This document shows, in pieces, positions 8,398 to 16,701 of a stretch of 42,752 bases of DNA. How positions within the stretch are numbered: the stretch's first letter is position 1; every line of letters begins with the position of its first letter. This DNA comes from an uncultured Spirochaetaceae bacterium (lineage in GTDB: Bacteria; Spirochaetota; Spirochaetia; Sphaerochaetales; Sphaerochaetaceae). Under the pieces are notes generated by a model. The model ran no database searches and had not been told where the DNA came from. It saw only the letters and a list, made by a program, of their open reading frames with translations. A program made the translations under genes and the position numbers. The stretch spans positions 1-42,752 of the forward strand of contig CALXOH010000039.1 of the NCBI GenBank assembly GCA_944389975.1, in the 5' to 3' direction.

Positions 8398-8410
8398 CAA
8401 GTGGTACCAT
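8382..8410 (+). promoter_or_regulatory. Possible leaderless promoter of the M3 peptidase gene
   Basis: TACCAT at 8405-8410 lies six bases before the ATG at 8417, the same geometry as at the GNAT and kinase genes. The -35 (TGGCAT, 8382-8387, spacer 17) is imperfect. Read-through from the NtrC-like gene is the alternative. Confidence 0.3.
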
Positions 8411-8416
8411 TTTCAC

Positions 8417-10111
8417 ATGGATAACACTCTCTCTGCTCCCAGATGGGATCTTTCATCAATCTATCCTTCGCTCTCATCACGTGCGTTCAAGAAAGATAAA
8501 AAAAGGCTTTCAGATCTCTCCGATAGCTTGAAGGCGATGCTTGATTCCTCATTCACCCTCGGGGAAGTACTTCCCTTGGTCGATGAAGGATGCGCAATCG
8601 CGTCAAACCTCTCTTCCTACACGCTTGCACTGGTCTCCGTATCCCCTGAGGATGATGAAGCGTTGATCGAAAGCGACAGGGTGGATCAGATAATATCCTC
8701 TTGGGATAGCGCCCTATTGATATTCAAATCCAAGATAGTGGGGAGAAAGGGTGAGTTTTCATCGTGTCCTGAGTATTCAGCGCTTTTGTACCGTGCATCG
8801 ATAGAGGGCAAGCACAAGATGGGAAAGGATGAGGAAGAGCTCTTCTCAAGGCTCTCGCTATACTCTTCCGGTGCATTCTCGTCTTTGCAGGATGCTCTCT
8901 CAGGCTCCCTTGAGTCGGCAAAAGGCACTCTCTCATCCCTGCGCCTTCTCTCATCGTCTCCGGATAGAAACGTACGGAAGGAAGCGTATGAAGAGGAGAT
9001 CAGGATACTCAGGGAGAACAGGATAACGTTCGCTTACGCCCTCAATTCGATCAAAGGGGAAAGCCTCTACGTGGATAAGAAGAGGGGATGGAAAGACCCG
9101 TACGAGAAGTCTCTATTCAATTCAGCGCTCAGGAAAGGCACGTTGAATCTGTTGATAAGTGCTTTGGAGGAGGCCGTTCCACTCTTCGGTAGTTATTTTG
9201 AAGCGAGAAGAAAGCTTTTGCATGTTGATAAGCTTGAGTGGTACGACCTGCACGCAAACCTCGAAGACGGGAGAACGTATACGTTTGAAGAAGCTGAGGA
9301 GATAGTCACCGGTGCATTCTCTTCGTACTCGGATGCGATGGGGGCTTTGGCAAAGCGCGCATTCTCATCTGGTTGGATAGACGGGGAAGTGAGGAAAGGA
9401 AAGGCATCGGGTGCGTATGACACTGAGTTTCTGAAAAGCGGGGAGAGCAGGGTGTTTCTGAACTTCGACGGCTCGTTGGATTCAGTCTTCACCCTTGCCC
9501 ACGAGCTCGGGCACGCATATCACGACCAGGTTGCGTTCAAGAAGGGTAAGGCGTCGCTGATGCGCTATCCGATGACGTTTGCCGAGACTGCCAGTTCGTA
9601 TGCCGAGGCGCTTCTATTCGAGTACATGCTTGAAAATACATCTGGAAAGGAGCGCATCGCACTTCTCTTTTACTATGCATCGAGCCTTTCAGATATCGTG
9701 GTGGATATACTTTCAAGGTACTACTTCGAACTCGAGTTCTTCAAAAAAAGGGGAAATGGCTTTGTCTCCCCCGAATCGATCTCAAGGATCATGAAGGATG
9801 CCCAGGAGCGGACGTATGGGGACGAGGTGGGTGAAAAGCACGCATACATGTGGGCGGTGAAGAGCCACTACTATTCGTTTGAAGAGCCGTTCTACAACTA
9901 TCCGTATGCGTTCGGATTGCTGCTTGCGCTATCACTTCGCTATATAAAACTAGGAGCGGATGAGTACGAGGGAATCCTCTCATCATGGCCCGAGAAGGAC
10001 CTTGAAACCCTTTTGGGAAAGAAAGGGCTTTTTATCACGACATATGATTTCTGGCATAGGGGGGTTGCCTTGATCGAAAAGGTCCTCAAGGAGCTTTCGG
10101 ATGCGCTTTGA
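8417..10111 (+). CDS. pepF: M3 family oligoendopeptidase (PepF type)
   Basis: A 564-residue cytoplasmic zinc metallopeptidase of family M3, oligoendopeptidase F branch, which cuts short peptides. The active site is FTLAHELGHAYHDQ (HExxH with the two zinc His and catalytic Glu), and the third ligand Glu lies about 25 residues later in FAETASSYAEALLFEY. The long helical N-terminal part and the C-terminal motif HAYMWAVKSHYYSFEEPFYN fit PepF, where His and Tyr residues hold the substrate. There is no signal peptide. It lies 19 bases after the NtrC-like gene and its end overlaps the next gene by 11 bases. Confidence 0.9.
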   Translation: MDNTLSAPRWDLSSIYPSLSSRAFKKDKKRLSDLSDSLKAMLDSSFTLGEVLPLVDEGCAIASNLSSYTLALVSVSPEDDEALIESDRVDQIISSWDSALLIFKSKIVGRKGEFSSCPEYSALLYRASIEGKHKMGKDEEELFSRLSLYSSGAFSSLQDALSGSLESAKGTLSSLRLLSSSPDRNVRKEAYEEEIRILRENRITFAYALNSIKGESLYVDKKRGWKDPYEKSLFNSALRKGTLNLLISALEEAVPLFGSYFEARRKLLHVDKLEWYDLHANLEDGRTYTFEEAEEIVTGAFSSYSDAMGALAKRAFSSGWIDGEVRKGKASGAYDTEFLKSGESRVFLNFDGSLDSVFTLAHELGHAYHDQVAFKKGKASLMRYPMTFAETASSYAEALLFEYMLENTSGKERIALLFYYASSLSDIVVDILSRYYFELEFFKKRGNGFVSPESISRIMKDAQERTYGDEVGEKHAYMWAVKSHYYSFEEPFYNYPYAFGLLLALSLRYIKLGADEYEGILSSWPEKDLETLLGKKGLFITTYDFWHRGVALIEKVLKELSDAL

Positions 10112-11165
10112 GACTGAAAAATACGTATCGGGCGGGTATTCGCTTGCAAGGGATGCGGATGGAGTTCTTTTCATAAAGGGCGCGCTACCTGGGGAAGTGG
10201 TTGATGCATCTCTTGAATATAGAAAAGGGAAAGTCAGGTTTTTCAAGCTCGATGGAGTGGTGACCCCGAGTCCGGATAGAATAGATCCGGGGTGCCCGCT
10301 TTATGGAATATGCGGCGGTTGTGATTTTCTCCACGTCACGCCCCAAGCTTCTGCCTTGTTGAAGGAGGAGAGCGTAAAGGAGAACCTCTCAAGAATCGGG
10401 AAGATAAGGTATGGGTTTCCATTTGAAAAGCCTTCTTATGCAAAGCGCGAAGGGTACAGGATAAGAGTAAATTTCCACATTGAAAAAGGGCGTTTGGGAT
10501 TTTTGGCGCGGAAGGGTAACAAGTTCGTGCCGATCGCTTGCTGCCCGCTATTGGATGAAAAGATAAATGAATTTCTAAGTAAGTGTGATTTTTACAAAGG
10601 AAAGACACTTCCAGTCTTCTCCGGGGATGACGGGATATCCATAGGGAATGAGGTGGTCACGTTCTCAGGCTACAAAGTAAACGCGCTTTCATTCTTCCAG
10701 TCGAACAAATACCTATTCAAAGATCTGTTGGATTTCGTAAAGGAGAACACCGTCGGAAGCACTGTCGTAGACCTTTACTCGGGACTCGGAACATTCTCAC
10801 GCCTTTTCGAGGGCGAAAAGGATGTGATTGCAGTTGAAAGAAGCGAGCACTCGTTGAAGCTTTTCAAACTGAACGCGCCGTCTGCAAGGGTTTACTCCGG
10901 CGATGTAGCGTCGTTTTCCCTTCCGAATGGAGAGAATGCAGGCACTGTCATCGTAGATCCCCCTCGTATCGGGCTTGATAAGAATGTGCCGAAACTCATC
11001 ACATCGTGGCACCCCGGGAGGATCATATACGTCTCATGCGACAGCACGACGCTCTCAAGGGACCTTCCGCGTTTTGAAGGCTACAAAGTGACAAAGGGAA
11101 AGTTGTTCGATTTCTATCCCGGATCAAGCCACGAAGAGAGCGCGTTCGTACTGGAAAGGATCTGA
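10101..11165 (+). CDS. RlmD/TrmA-family RNA (uracil-5-)-methyltransferase
   Basis: A 354-residue member of the TrmA/RlmC/RlmD family, which makes 5-methyluridine in rRNA or tRNA. An N-terminal TRAM-like domain (about residues 1-55) is followed by cysteines CPLYGICGGC and a later ACCPL, the likely [4Fe-4S] site of the RlmC/RlmD group. The SAM site is VVDLYSGLGTFSRLF, then DPPRIGL, and IYVSCDS carries the catalytic cysteine. The Fe-S cysteines argue for RlmD or RlmC over TrmA, but the target base cannot be read from sequence. The start overlaps the end of pepF by 11 bases. The stop is at 11163-11165, and the 80-bp repeat begins at the very next base. Confidence 0.85.
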   Translation: MRFETEKYVSGGYSLARDADGVLFIKGALPGEVVDASLEYRKGKVRFFKLDGVVTPSPDRIDPGCPLYGICGGCDFLHVTPQASALLKEESVKENLSRIGKIRYGFPFEKPSYAKREGYRIRVNFHIEKGRLGFLARKGNKFVPIACCPLLDEKINEFLSKCDFYKGKTLPVFSGDDGISIGNEVVTFSGYKVNALSFFQSNKYLFKDLLDFVKENTVGSTVVDLYSGLGTFSRLFEGEKDVIAVERSEHSLKLFKLNAPSARVYSGDVASFSLPNGENAGTVIVDPPRIGLDKNVPKLITSWHPGRIIYVSCDSTTLSRDLPRFEGYKVTKGKLFDFYPGSSHEESAFVLERI

Positions 11166-11245
11166 TCACTCCTCTTTCTTTCCAACCCAATCAGAGTAGA
11201 TGTCATACACCCTTACGTTCTTCTTGATCGTTTCGATATCCACAT
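11166..11245. repeat. 80-bp direct repeat, left copy (orphan 3' end of the GH2-like gene)
   Basis: Identical over 80 bases to 12006-12085, which is exactly the last 80 bases of the GH2-like gene including its stop. This copy is cut off from the gene by the toxin-antitoxin cassette. It begins at the base after the RlmD-like stop codon. Confidence 0.97.
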
Positions 11246-11260
11246 TATTCGTCAAATTTA

Positions 11261-11295
11261 TTGATTATTATATAATATGTGGTATATTCCTACAT
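11261..11295 (+). promoter_or_regulatory. Promoter and likely operator of the toxin-antitoxin operon
   Basis: TTGATT (11261-11266), 16-bp spacer, TATATT (11283-11288). TATAAT at 11271-11276 is an alternative -10. An imperfect palindrome ATGT...ACAT (11277-11295) covers the -10, the usual place for autorepression by a RelB-type antitoxin. AAGAGG at 11296-11301 is the ribosome binding site. Confidence 0.5.
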
Positions 11296-11309
11296 AAGAG
11301 GTAATAATT

Positions 11310-11588
11310 ATGTCCCAAACAACTTATAGTATTAGGATGGATAGCGATCTCAAGAAGGATTTCGATTCCATCTGTGATGAATTCGGGATGTCCTCAACGA
11401 CAGCGATAAACATCTTCGCAAAAGCAGTCGTGAGGGAACGCCGTATCCCGTTCGAAATCTCGGCAGACCGAGGCATGGATGCATTAAGGGCACTACGTGC
11501 ATCCGCAAAGAGAAACGGGATAGCGGACATGAGTCTTGATGAGATCAACGAGGAGATAAGAGAGGCTAGGGAAGGGCTTGGAGAATAA
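11310..11588 (+). CDS. RelB/DinJ-family antitoxin
   Basis: A 92-residue protein beginning MSQTTYSIRMDSDLKKDFD, the ribbon-helix-helix DNA-binding start of the RelB/DinJ family. A short beta strand (residues 4-9) is followed by helices through SSTTAINIFAKAVVRERRIPFE, the family signature. The acidic C-terminal tail (about 65-92) should wrap the toxin. Such antitoxins neutralise their partner and repress their own promoter. A good ribosome binding site (AAGAGG) lies 8 bases upstream. Its stop overlaps the toxin ATG by one base. RelB/DinJ antitoxins usually go with RelE/YafQ toxins; a PIN partner is less usual but known. Confidence 0.88.
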   Translation: MSQTTYSIRMDSDLKKDFDSICDEFGMSSTTAINIFAKAVVRERRIPFEISADRGMDALRALRASAKRNGIADMSLDEINEEIREAREGLGE

Positions 11589-11992
11589 TGAGGAAAGTCG
11601 TGATCGATACCAATGTTCTTGTATCAGCGCTTCTTTCCAGCCATGATGATTCTGCAACTGTCATAATAGTCTCGCTTGTCTTGAAGGGGTGTGTCCCTTT
11701 GATAATCACTTCCAGGATTCTTGCCGAATACGAAGAAGTACTCAGACGAAGGAAATTCAGATTCCCTGAAGAAAATGTTTCGGAACTATTGGATGCGCTC
11801 AAGCGAAAAGCAATCGAAATTGATCCCATACCTTCCAACATAGAGCTTTTGGATGAAGATGACAGGCCGTTCCTTGATGCAATGCTTTCTGCTGAAGAAT
11901 CAATTCTTGTTACAGGAAATATCAAGCATTTCCCTCGGCATGAACGCATCATGACGGCGAGGGCTTTCCTTTCTTTGTTCTGTCAAAGTTGA
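11588..11992 (+). CDS. PIN-domain toxin (putative endoribonuclease, COG1569 type)
   Basis: A 134-residue single PIN domain beginning MRKVVIDTNVLVSALL; D7 of DTN is the first metal ligand. A second acidic position is in AEYEEVL (E47/E49/E50), and the C-terminal acidic cluster is DEDDRPFLD (D89-D97), followed by ILVTGNIKHFP, typical of the PIN subgroup of COG1569. PIN toxins of VapC type cut tRNA or rRNA with Mg or Mn. The start codon overlaps the antitoxin stop. The domain looks complete with no frameshift, so the module may be active. Target RNA is unknown. Confidence 0.87.
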   Translation: MRKVVIDTNVLVSALLSSHDDSATVIIVSLVLKGCVPLIITSRILAEYEEVLRRRKFRFPEENVSELLDALKRKAIEIDPIPSNIELLDEDDRPFLDAMLSAEESILVTGNIKHFPRHERIMTARAFLSLFCQS

Positions 11993-12005
11993 CGCAATCG
12001 AAATT

Positions 12006-12085
12006 TCACTCCTCTTTCTTTCCAACCCAATCAGAGTAGATGTCATACACCCTTACGTTCTTCTTGATCGTTTCGATATCCACAT
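12006..12085. repeat. 80-bp direct repeat, right copy (functional 3' end of the GH2-like gene)
   Basis: Identical to 11166-11245. On the minus strand it encodes the last 25 or so residues and stop codon of the GH2-like protein. Confidence 0.97.
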
Positions 12086-13739
12086 CCTTGTACGGGGTGA
12101 AGATCACCATCTTCTCGCTTGATGGGCGTACTTCAAAGCAGTTGTCGGAAAACCTTCCTTCCACGTTCTCGACTTCCAAAGTGACTGCGAATGCAGGTTT
12201 CTGACATTTGACCCGGAACGAGTATGATGATGTTCCCGCTTTCTGTACTGTAAGTTGCAGTTGTGGCGGAAGGAACGCGCACTTCTCGATCGGCGAGAGA
12301 AGCAATGTTAGTTCCCGATGGACTTCGTCAGTGCGCAGTTTCACGTACACGAACTCGTGCTCCACATCGATTTTCCTCAAGTCCACAGTACGCACTTCCC
12401 TATGGGAGTGTGCGGGGACGAACACGGTGTGCATGAATTTCTTCCTCTTCTCTCCATCGTAGCGTATGAACTTGATCGATATATCCATCGTCTCGTCCTT
12501 CGCGCTGTCGTTGGATGCGAGGATCTTCAGCTTTCCATCCTCCTGGTACATTATTGGGACGAGGTCGGAGAAGAACCTACGCGCAAGGTAGTGGCTCGGC
12601 TCCCATTTGCCGTCTTCCGTCACAGTCGATGTGAGGTTGTCGTACAGCACGCCCCTCGTCTCATCCGATGAACGCGCCCTGAGAACGCACCGTTCGAGGT
12701 TGATCGCATTCATGCATTTGCTCTTGAAGTCGCTTCCGTCCTTTTCAGCTTTGAATTTCTTCAAGCTGTCGATGTCCACGTAGGCATAGGAAGGGTGGGA
12801 TGAGAACTCGATGTTCTTCTCCTTATGCAGCACCAAGAGTCCCAGCCTGTCTGCAATGCTGTAGAACATGTGGCTTTCGTGTCCGTCTTCGATTGCAAGA
12901 ACGTTCATGTTCGCATCGATTGCGCTTTTCAAGAGCTCTTCATAGCGCCTGCTGTCCGCGGGAATCCCCTTCGGCCATAGCGCTCCCATGTGGAATATCC
13001 TATGCCCGTTGAGGTTCAATGCCCCGTCGACAAGGTCAAGGTCCCTGAACGCAACCTGCTTTTCGAACATCGTTCCGTTGACTAGTATGCACGCTCTGTA
13101 GCTCTTCTGCTTCCCGTACCCTTTGATGTCCCACTCGGTCACATCATCTTCGATCTCCAGCGTGCTTTCAAGAAGGGCGCTTCCCTTTTCCACTTGGAAA
13201 CTCTCTTCGTACGTCTTTCCAAGTATTTCGATCGAAAGCGGCACGTTCTGGCTCTCAAATGACGTGTACATCACCCGTATCTTGAGCTGCCACTTCCCTT
13301 CGCTTTTCCTTTTGGTCTTCACCCCGATGAACTTGACCACGCCCTCTTTGGAAGTGATGATCTCGACGTTTCCCATGAATGATGAAGTCGAGATGATCCC
13401 GATCTCGTTATCTCCGTCGTAAAGGAGGTTTGTTATATCCTCACTCTCTGCAAGCTTTCCATTCACGAGCGTAAGGAGGGATGCGGGGGCCCGAAGTATC
13501 GCTTTCTCCCTATCTTTCAAAGAGATTGGAAACGACCTTTTCAAAAGCCAGTAAGTACCGCTTAGAAACCTTACGCTGTTCTCGACTAGTTTTTTGGTCA
13601 CCAAGTTCGTATATATGCTGTTCTGCGTATCTACTTCGATCGCTTTTCCGTCATCGAATGCCGATGTATATTTCCTGACCTGGCTCAAATCGAGTGGATG
13701 GAGCATCCATTTGCCGGACAGGGGGAGTATGTTTTCCAA
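12006..13739 (-). CDS. GH2-like protein lacking the catalytic barrel core (beta-mannosidase type)
   Basis: A 577-residue protein with the order of a glycoside hydrolase family 2 beta-mannosidase. The N-terminal sugar-binding domain is about residues 1-125 (GTYWLLKRSFPIS), an Ig-like domain 125-240, then the barrel opening at NGHRIFHMGALWPK (244-257) and ANMNVLAIEDGHESHMFYSIAD, recalling the beta-mannosidase segment around RVWGGG. The region GVLYDNLTS...EPSHYLARRFF (363-390) matches the end of the barrel, followed by C-terminal Ig domains. Only about 60 residues join these, where family members have about 200 carrying the acid/base Glu (NE) and nucleophile Glu; neither motif is seen. It may be a non-catalytic carbohydrate-binding protein. 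The start is TTG at 13737-13739 with AAGGAAGG upstream; a later start cannot be excluded. No signal peptide. Confidence 0.7.
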   Translation of the reverse strand: MENILPLSGKWMLHPLDLSQVRKYTSAFDDGKAIEVDTQNSIYTNLVTKKLVENSVRFLSGTYWLLKRSFPISLKDREKAILRAPASLLTLVNGKLAESEDITNLLYDGDNEIGIISTSSFMGNVEIITSKEGVVKFIGVKTKRKSEGKWQLKIRVMYTSFESQNVPLSIEILGKTYEESFQVEKGSALLESTLEIEDDVTEWDIKGYGKQKSYRACILVNGTMFEKQVAFRDLDLVDGALNLNGHRIFHMGALWPKGIPADSRRYEELLKSAIDANMNVLAIEDGHESHMFYSIADRLGLLVLHKEKNIEFSSHPSYAYVDIDSLKKFKAEKDGSDFKSKCMNAINLERCVLRARSSDETRGVLYDNLTSTVTEDGKWEPSHYLARRFFSDLVPIMYQEDGKLKILASNDSAKDETMDISIKFIRYDGEKRKKFMHTVFVPAHSHREVRTVDLRKIDVEHEFVYVKLRTDEVHRELTLLLSPIEKCAFLPPQLQLTVQKAGTSSYSFRVKCQKPAFAVTLEVENVEGRFSDNCFEVRPSSEKMVIFTPYKDVDIETIKKNVRVYDIYSDWVGKKEE

Positions 13740-13817
13740 TTCCAGGTTCCTTCCTTTTTAGAATAATATAGCACGAGGATGGGACATTCCTTGCATTTAG
13801 TGTATCATATTCGGTGT

Positions 13818-15686
13818 ATGAAAGACGGCTTTATTAAAGTAGCGGCTGCCAGTCCACGGATGAAAGTTGCCGCAATTGATTACAACGTCAAAAATATGAT
13901 CTCCCTTTTCGAAGAAGCAAAGAAAGAAAAGGTGAAAGTGTTGGTGTTCCCCGAGTTGGGTATCACCGGTTATACATGCCAGGATCTATTCCTTTCTGAA
14001 AAACTCTTGAAGGAAGCGAAGAAAGGGCTTTTGGAGTACGCATCGAAGACTGTCGGATCGGATGTGCTATCGTTCGTGGGTTACCCGCTTCAGTACATGG
14101 GGAAACTATACAACAGCGCAGTTGCAATCCAGAACGGTAAAATTCTTTCATATACTCTCAAAAGCAACATCCCCGCTTATTCTGAGTTCCAGGAGGAGAG
14201 GTGGTTCTCCCCTTCGTTTGACGAAGTGAAGTACATCGACGGCATCCCCGTTGGAAACAAGATAATCCACCAGTGGGGGGATTTCATGGTCGCGGCAGAG
14301 ATTTGCGAAGACCTCTGGGTCGCATCATCCCCCTCCTCGAGCCACGCCATGAACGGCGCTACCTTGATAGTCAACCTTTCTGCGTCCGATGAGGTCGTCG
14401 GAAAAGATGAGTACAGGCGCTCATTGGTGCTTGGAGGGAGCGGCAAGTGCATCTCTTCATACATCTATGCATCCTCTTCCACTGGGGAAAGCTCGACAGA
14501 TTTGGTGTTCATATCCCGGATGATGATTGCAGAGAACGGCACAATGCTCAAGGAAAGTGCGTTCTCAGAGGGACTTCTTGTGACTGAGATCGACAACGAC
14601 AGGATCATCTCGGAACGTCGTAGGATGACTACGTTCAAGCAGCGTTTCGACGGCTATGCCTTCGTTCCAGTTTCGTTTGAAGAGGTGGAGACACACCTTT
14701 CAAGGTCGTTCAGCCAATACCCGTTCGTGCCATCCGATGCCAAAAGCCTCTCATCCCGCTCCTCTTTGATCCTCGACTTGCAAGCGATGGGATTGAAGAA
14801 GAGGATTGAACACACGAATGCGAAAAAACTTGTGATCGGGCTTTCCGGAGGGCTTGACAGCACGCTTGCACTTCTGGTGTCCGTTCGCGCAATCGATATG
14901 CTGAAGCGTCCGCGGAAGGATATACTTGCAATTACCATGCCGTGTTTCGGGACGACGGGGCGCACATTGGAGAATGCAACAAAGCTTGCATCCCTTCTGG
15001 GAGTCTCTTTCGAGAAGATCGACATCAGGGAGAGCGTGCTATCCCATTTCAGGGATATCGGGCAGGGGGAAGATGACTATTCGGTGACATATGAGAATGC
15101 ACAGGCAAGGGAACGCACACAGGTGCTGATGGATAAAGCGAACATGTTCTCGGGCCTTGTGATAGGCACGGGGGATCTCTCGGAGCTGGCGCTCGGGTGG
15201 GCGACGTACAACGGGGATCACATGAGCATGTACTCTGTCAATTCATCGATTCCGAAGACGCTTGTACGCCACTTGGTGACGTACGTGATGAATGAAAACG
15301 GGCCTGAAGCGGGAGTCCTTGCAGATATCCTTGCAACTCCGGTCTCCCCTGAGCTTCTTCCTGCAAAGGACGGGAAGATCAGCCAGATCACTGAAGACAT
15401 AGTAGGGCCGTACGAGCTTCACGATTTCTTCCTTTACTACTTCGTGAGGCTCGGATTTACGCCTGGAAAAATTCTTCGCATTGCAAAGATCGCCTTCTCA
15501 GGAACGTACGATGAAGATACAATCAAAAAGTGGGAGACGATATTCCTTGGACGGTTCTTCTCCCAGCAGTTCAAGCGAAGTGCACTCCCCGACGGCCCGA
15601 AGGTGGGTTCTGTGACATTCAGCCCACGCTCTGACTGGAGAATGCCAAGTGATGCTGTAATTTCCTCGTTCCTCGAGGGTTTTTGA
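13818..15686 (+). CDS. nadE: Glutamine-dependent NAD(+) synthetase
   Basis: A 622-residue two-domain enzyme that amidates nicotinic acid adenine dinucleotide to NAD with glutamine and ATP. The N-terminal CN-hydrolase (glutaminase) domain has the catalytic Glu in FPELGITGYTCQDLF (E46) and the nucleophile Cys in AAEICEDLWV; the Lys of the triad is expected between them. The C-terminal synthetase domain has the PP-loop GLSGGLDSTLALL and the later GTGDLSELALGWATY. The N-terminus MKDGFIKVAAASP matches family members, so the start is 13818 and not the upstream ATG at 13779. No Shine-Dalgarno is seen; CATATT six bases before the ATG might be a -10. It is followed closely by the outer-membrane protein gene. 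Confidence 0.94.
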   Translation: MKDGFIKVAAASPRMKVAAIDYNVKNMISLFEEAKKEKVKVLVFPELGITGYTCQDLFLSEKLLKEAKKGLLEYASKTVGSDVLSFVGYPLQYMGKLYNSAVAIQNGKILSYTLKSNIPAYSEFQEERWFSPSFDEVKYIDGIPVGNKIIHQWGDFMVAAEICEDLWVASSPSSSHAMNGATLIVNLSASDEVVGKDEYRRSLVLGGSGKCISSYIYASSSTGESSTDLVFISRMMIAENGTMLKESAFSEGLLVTEIDNDRIISERRRMTTFKQRFDGYAFVPVSFEEVETHLSRSFSQYPFVPSDAKSLSSRSSLILDLQAMGLKKRIEHTNAKKLVIGLSGGLDSTLALLVSVRAIDMLKRPRKDILAITMPCFGTTGRTLENATKLASLLGVSFEKIDIRESVLSHFRDIGQGEDDYSVTYENAQARERTQVLMDKANMFSGLVIGTGDLSELALGWATYNGDHMSMYSVNSSIPKTLVRHLVTYVMNENGPEAGVLADILATPVSPELLPAKDGKISQITEDIVGPYELHDFFLYYFVRLGFTPGKILRIAKIAFSGTYDEDTIKKWETIFLGRFFSQQFKRSALPDGPKVGSVTFSPRSDWRMPSDAVISSFLEGF

Positions 15687-15698
15687 AGAGGAGGAAAA

Positions 15699-16268
15699 AT
15701 GAGAAAGAAGATAATAGTTTGTTTGTTGCTTTTGGCTCTTGTCCCATCATTTGTGATGGCGGATTTCATGTCGCTAGGTCTCAATGTCGGCTATAGCAAG
15801 AGCTATACGGATATACACGAACCGGCGAACATCGAGTTCTGGGACTGGAGGAACATATCGTACGGACCAGAGTTGAGGATCAACATATTCTTCCTGCGCC
15901 TTTCACTTGCCTCTCACATCGCACCTTTGGAGGAAGGCGTACTCTTTGACAACACTGCTGCAGTCGACCTCTACTTCAAATTCCTCGACTCGATCAGGCT
16001 CAGCCTCGGCGTAGGCGTATCGATGCCCATCTATCAAAAGGGTGGGGATTGGCACATGGGGTACGGGGATGTCGCGTTCACCGACTTCAAAGGGCTGATG
16101 GAGAGTTCGCACCTCACATACCGCGTGGGGCTGGGGTATATATTCGACAACTTCGAAATAGACTTGCAATACTCGCTTCCCGCAAGGGGTTCCTTCAAGG
16201 AAGGGGACTACGTTCCTTCGTGGGAGGACAGCACCCTCTCCCTAGGACTGTCCGTGATACTTTTCTAA
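15699..16268 (+). CDS. Putative outer-membrane beta-barrel protein
   Basis: A 189-residue protein with a signal peptide (MRKKIIVCLLLLALVPSFVMA, cut expected after residue 21). The mature part alternates polar and hydrophobic residues in short strands (LRINIFFLRLSLASHI, LTYRVGLGYIF, FEIDLQYSL) and ends SLGLSVILF, with the terminal aromatic residue recognised by the Bam machinery. This suggests a small 8- to 10-strand outer-membrane barrel. I do not recognise a named family; it may be a lineage-specific spirochaete protein. AGGAGG lies just before the ATG. The gene starts 12 bases after nadE and is followed 7 bases later by a membrane-anchored protein. Confidence 0.7.
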   Translation: MRKKIIVCLLLLALVPSFVMADFMSLGLNVGYSKSYTDIHEPANIEFWDWRNISYGPELRINIFFLRLSLASHIAPLEEGVLFDNTAAVDLYFKFLDSIRLSLGVGVSMPIYQKGGDWHMGYGDVAFTDFKGLMESSHLTYRVGLGYIFDNFEIDLQYSLPARGSFKEGDYVPSWEDSTLSLGLSVILF

Positions 16269-16275
16269 AGGCAGT

Positions 16276-16701
16276 ATGATGGAATTTTTGAAGGTCTTCC
16301 TTTCGGCATTCGTGCTGCTGGTAATAACCACACTGGTCTTTTTCGCAATCTATTTCCTCTTTCCCGACTTCTCGGAAAACGCGTTCGGGATATCTGCATA
16401 TAGCGAAGGGTTCGTGCTTGGATCAAACGGAGTATCCGAAAATGGAGATAGTTCCGGCGACTTCGATTCGTTTCTGAACGGAGAGAGGGGAAAGGCCGTT
16501 ATGAGTGCTTTGGAAAGCGAGGGCGTGGACACGTCCGGTATCGACATCAATGAGCTTGAAGCCAAGGCTTCAGAGTACCTTGGGAAAACCGGAGAGAGCC
16601 TGGATGAGATTTTCTCAAATGCGAACATCGCACGAATGATCACGGGAAAGATCCCGGATGAAGTCTCGTCATTTCTTTCCGAGCTGGGGCTTGCTTTATG
16701 A
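16276..16701 (+). CDS. Small single-pass membrane-anchored protein, unknown function
   Basis: A 141-residue protein with one long hydrophobic segment (about residues 6-29, LKVFLSAFVLLVITTLVFF onward) and an acidic, Ser/Gly-rich remainder, probably exported with an uncleaved anchor. The C-terminal third is helical and amphipathic (DINELEAKASEYLGKTG, ARMITGKIPDEVSSFLSEL). No family is recognised. Two ATGs in a row (16276, 16279) make the start ambiguous by one codon. It overlaps the next gene by four bases (ATGA), so it belongs to the same operon. Confidence 0.6.
   Translation: MMEFLKVFLSAFVLLVITTLVFFAIYFLFPDFSENAFGISAYSEGFVLGSNGVSENGDSSGDFDSFLNGERGKAVMSALESEGVDTSGIDINELEAKASEYLGKTGESLDEIFSNANIARMITGKIPDEVSSFLSELGLAL

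Larger units (their letters stand above)
11246..12005 (+). mobile_element. 760-bp toxin-antitoxin cassette inserted with duplication of a gene end
   Basis: The DNA between the two 80-bp repeats holds a promoter, an antitoxin gene, a toxin gene and nothing else. The duplication means insertion 80 bases inside the 3' end of the GH2-like gene left that gene with an intact copy of its end. There is no integrase or transposase. A near-match of 10 bases in inverted orientation (11250-11259 and 11985-11994) lies close to, but not at, the two borders. Confidence 0.6.

Noticed and set aside
11166-11245. The 80-bp repeat as a tRNA attachment site
   Set aside because: It is protein-coding 3' sequence and has no cloverleaf or T-loop motif.
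11250-11994. Imperfect 10-bp inverted repeat (11250-11259 and 11985-11994) as transposon ends
   Set aside because: The arms lie 4 and 11 bases inside the cassette borders, differ by one base and are short, so chance is likely.
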